Assembly (NCBI GenBank): GCA_903829565.1
Contig: CAIKQM010000107.1
Location: 1 to 6,302 of the forward strand
Reading direction: 5' to 3'
DNA: 6,302 bases
Origin: an uncultured Planctomycetota bacterium
GTDB lineage: Bacteria > Planctomycetota > UBA1135 > GCA-002686595
The position numbers and the translations under genes are program-made. Under the pieces are notes generated by a model. It made no database searches and had not been told where the DNA came from. It saw only the letters and a list, made by a program, of their open reading frames with translations. This document shows positions 5,649-6,302 of this stretch, piece after piece; position 1 is the first letter of the stretch; the number at the start of each line of letters is the position of its first letter.

Positions 5649-6302
5649 ATGGCTCTGCATCCGCGACCGCTCATCGCCGTCAATGGCTTGTTGATCGAAG
5701 GCGAGAACCCTTATCTCAAGCTTGGGAACCGTTACTGCGACGCCATCCTCAAGGCCGGCGGCATCCCAGTCGCCATCCCGCCGGTGGGTGGACCGCAGGA
5801 TCTGGAACGTTTGCTGGAGCGCGTCGATGGCGTGTTGCTGACGGGTGGTGACGACTTTGACACGGCACGCTTGGGTCTGGGCCCCACGCACCCGACAGCC
5901 ACGATCACTCCCGCAGCCAAGCAAGACTTTGACTTCCTCTTGGCGCGCACCGTGGTGTCGATGCAGCTGCCTGTGTTGGGCATCTGCTATGGCATGCAAC
6001 TGTTGGGCGTGGCCGAAGGTTGCGGGTTCTACCAGCACATCCCCGAGGATCGGCCGGGCGCGCAGAATCACTCGGGCGGCGTCTTGCACAGCGTGCGTTG
6101 CGAGAGCGGCTCGCGCTTCGCCAAGCTCGTGCGCGAGCCGGAGCTGCAGGTCGTATCGCGCCATCACCAGGCCCTCGCCAGCGTCGCAGGACCGTGGAGC
6201 ATCGCCGCCCGCGACGAACAAGGCTTGATCGAAGCCATCGAGCGCTCCGGCCATCCCTACGCCTTTGGTGTGCAATGGCACCCCGAGTTGTCGCCCGAGG
6301 GC
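5649..6302 (+). CDS. Gamma-glutamyl-gamma-aminobutyrate hydrolase family protein (peptidase C26), 3' end beyond right edge
   Basis: The first 218 residues of a class I glutamine-amidotransferase-fold hydrolase; family members usually have about 230-260 residues, so little is missing. The N-terminus is typical (RPLIAVNGLLIEGENPYLKL at 6-25), followed by VDGVLLTGGDDFD (59-71). The nucleophile elbow is GICYGMQLLGVAEG (111-124) with catalytic Cys113. SRHHQALASVA (170-180) precedes the catalytic His211 and Glu213 in FGVQWHPE (206-213). All three catalytic residues are present, so the enzyme is probably active. Members hydrolyse gamma-glutamyl amide bonds, for example gamma-glutamyl-GABA in putrescine breakdown (PuuD), but many have other or unknown substrates. 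No polyamine genes are visible here, so I do not assign PuuD. It is transcribed away from the sigma operon and shares its upstream region. It is probably cytoplasmic, with no signal peptide. Confidence 0.92.
   Translation, partial: MALHPRPLIAVNGLLIEGENPYLKLGNRYCDAILKAGGIPVAIPPVGGPQDLERLLERVDGVLLTGGDDFDTARLGLGPTHPTATITPAAKQDFDFLLARTVVSMQLPVLGICYGMQLLGVAEGCGFYQHIPEDRPGAQNHSGGVLHSVRCESGSRFAKLVREPELQVVSRHHQALASVAGPWSIAARDEQGLIEAIERSGHPYAFGVQWHPELSPEG

Noticed and set aside
5541..6281. The sigma-factor frame stays open on the minus strand for about 740 bases upstream, giving an apparent 431-residue protein.
   Set aside because: The extra N-terminal part is the exact antisense of the C26 hydrolase gene, whose catalytic motifs are clear, and it shows no domain-like composition. 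It is an effect of GC-rich codon bias.
1..6302. tRNA or rRNA genes, CRISPR arrays, insertion sequences or attachment sites.
   Set aside because: No regularly spaced repeat array, transposase-like protein, terminal inverted repeats or recognisable RNA gene was seen on reading the window.

Overview
The window is GC-rich, densely coding bacterial DNA with six protein genes and almost no non-coding space. Five genes run leftward on the minus strand as one probable operon. A sixth starts divergently on the plus strand at the right edge. The gene set suggests Planctomycetota: an ECF-type sigma factor, a YfbK-type von Willebrand A protein with an anti-sigma-like N-terminus, and a glutamyl-endopeptidase-like S9 peptidase. 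This is an inference from family resemblance; no rRNA or other marker gene is present.

The operon, in transcription order (right to left), is as follows. A 184-residue ECF sigma factor (5540-4986) is followed after 60 bp by an 881-residue transmembrane protein (4925-2280). That protein has a short anti-sigma-like cytoplasmic head, one membrane span, a roughly 200-residue Ala/Gly/Pro-rich stalk and a vWA domain with an intact MIDAS metal site. Next come a 177-residue protein with a single C-terminal membrane span (2280-1747), a 98-residue multi-span membrane protein with an internal duplication (1754-1458), and an exported S9-family peptidase cut off by the left edge (1430-1). The three junctions after the vWA gene are a 1-base overlap, an 8-base overlap and a 27-bp gap, so translational coupling is likely.

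The divergent gene (5649 to the right edge) encodes a class I glutamine-amidotransferase-fold hydrolase of the peptidase C26 / gamma-glutamyl-GABA hydrolase type. The 108-bp intergenic region between it and the sigma gene carries a tandem 16-bp direct repeat (15 of 16 identical) and a weaker inverted repeat. It is the only obvious regulatory region in the window.

The most interesting idea is that the locus is a self-contained envelope signalling module. The vWA protein would sense or bind something outside the membrane through its metal site and hold the sigma factor through its cytoplasmic head, with two small membrane proteins and an exported protease as co-expressed partners. The gene order and domains are visible in the sequence; the signalling role is inferred.
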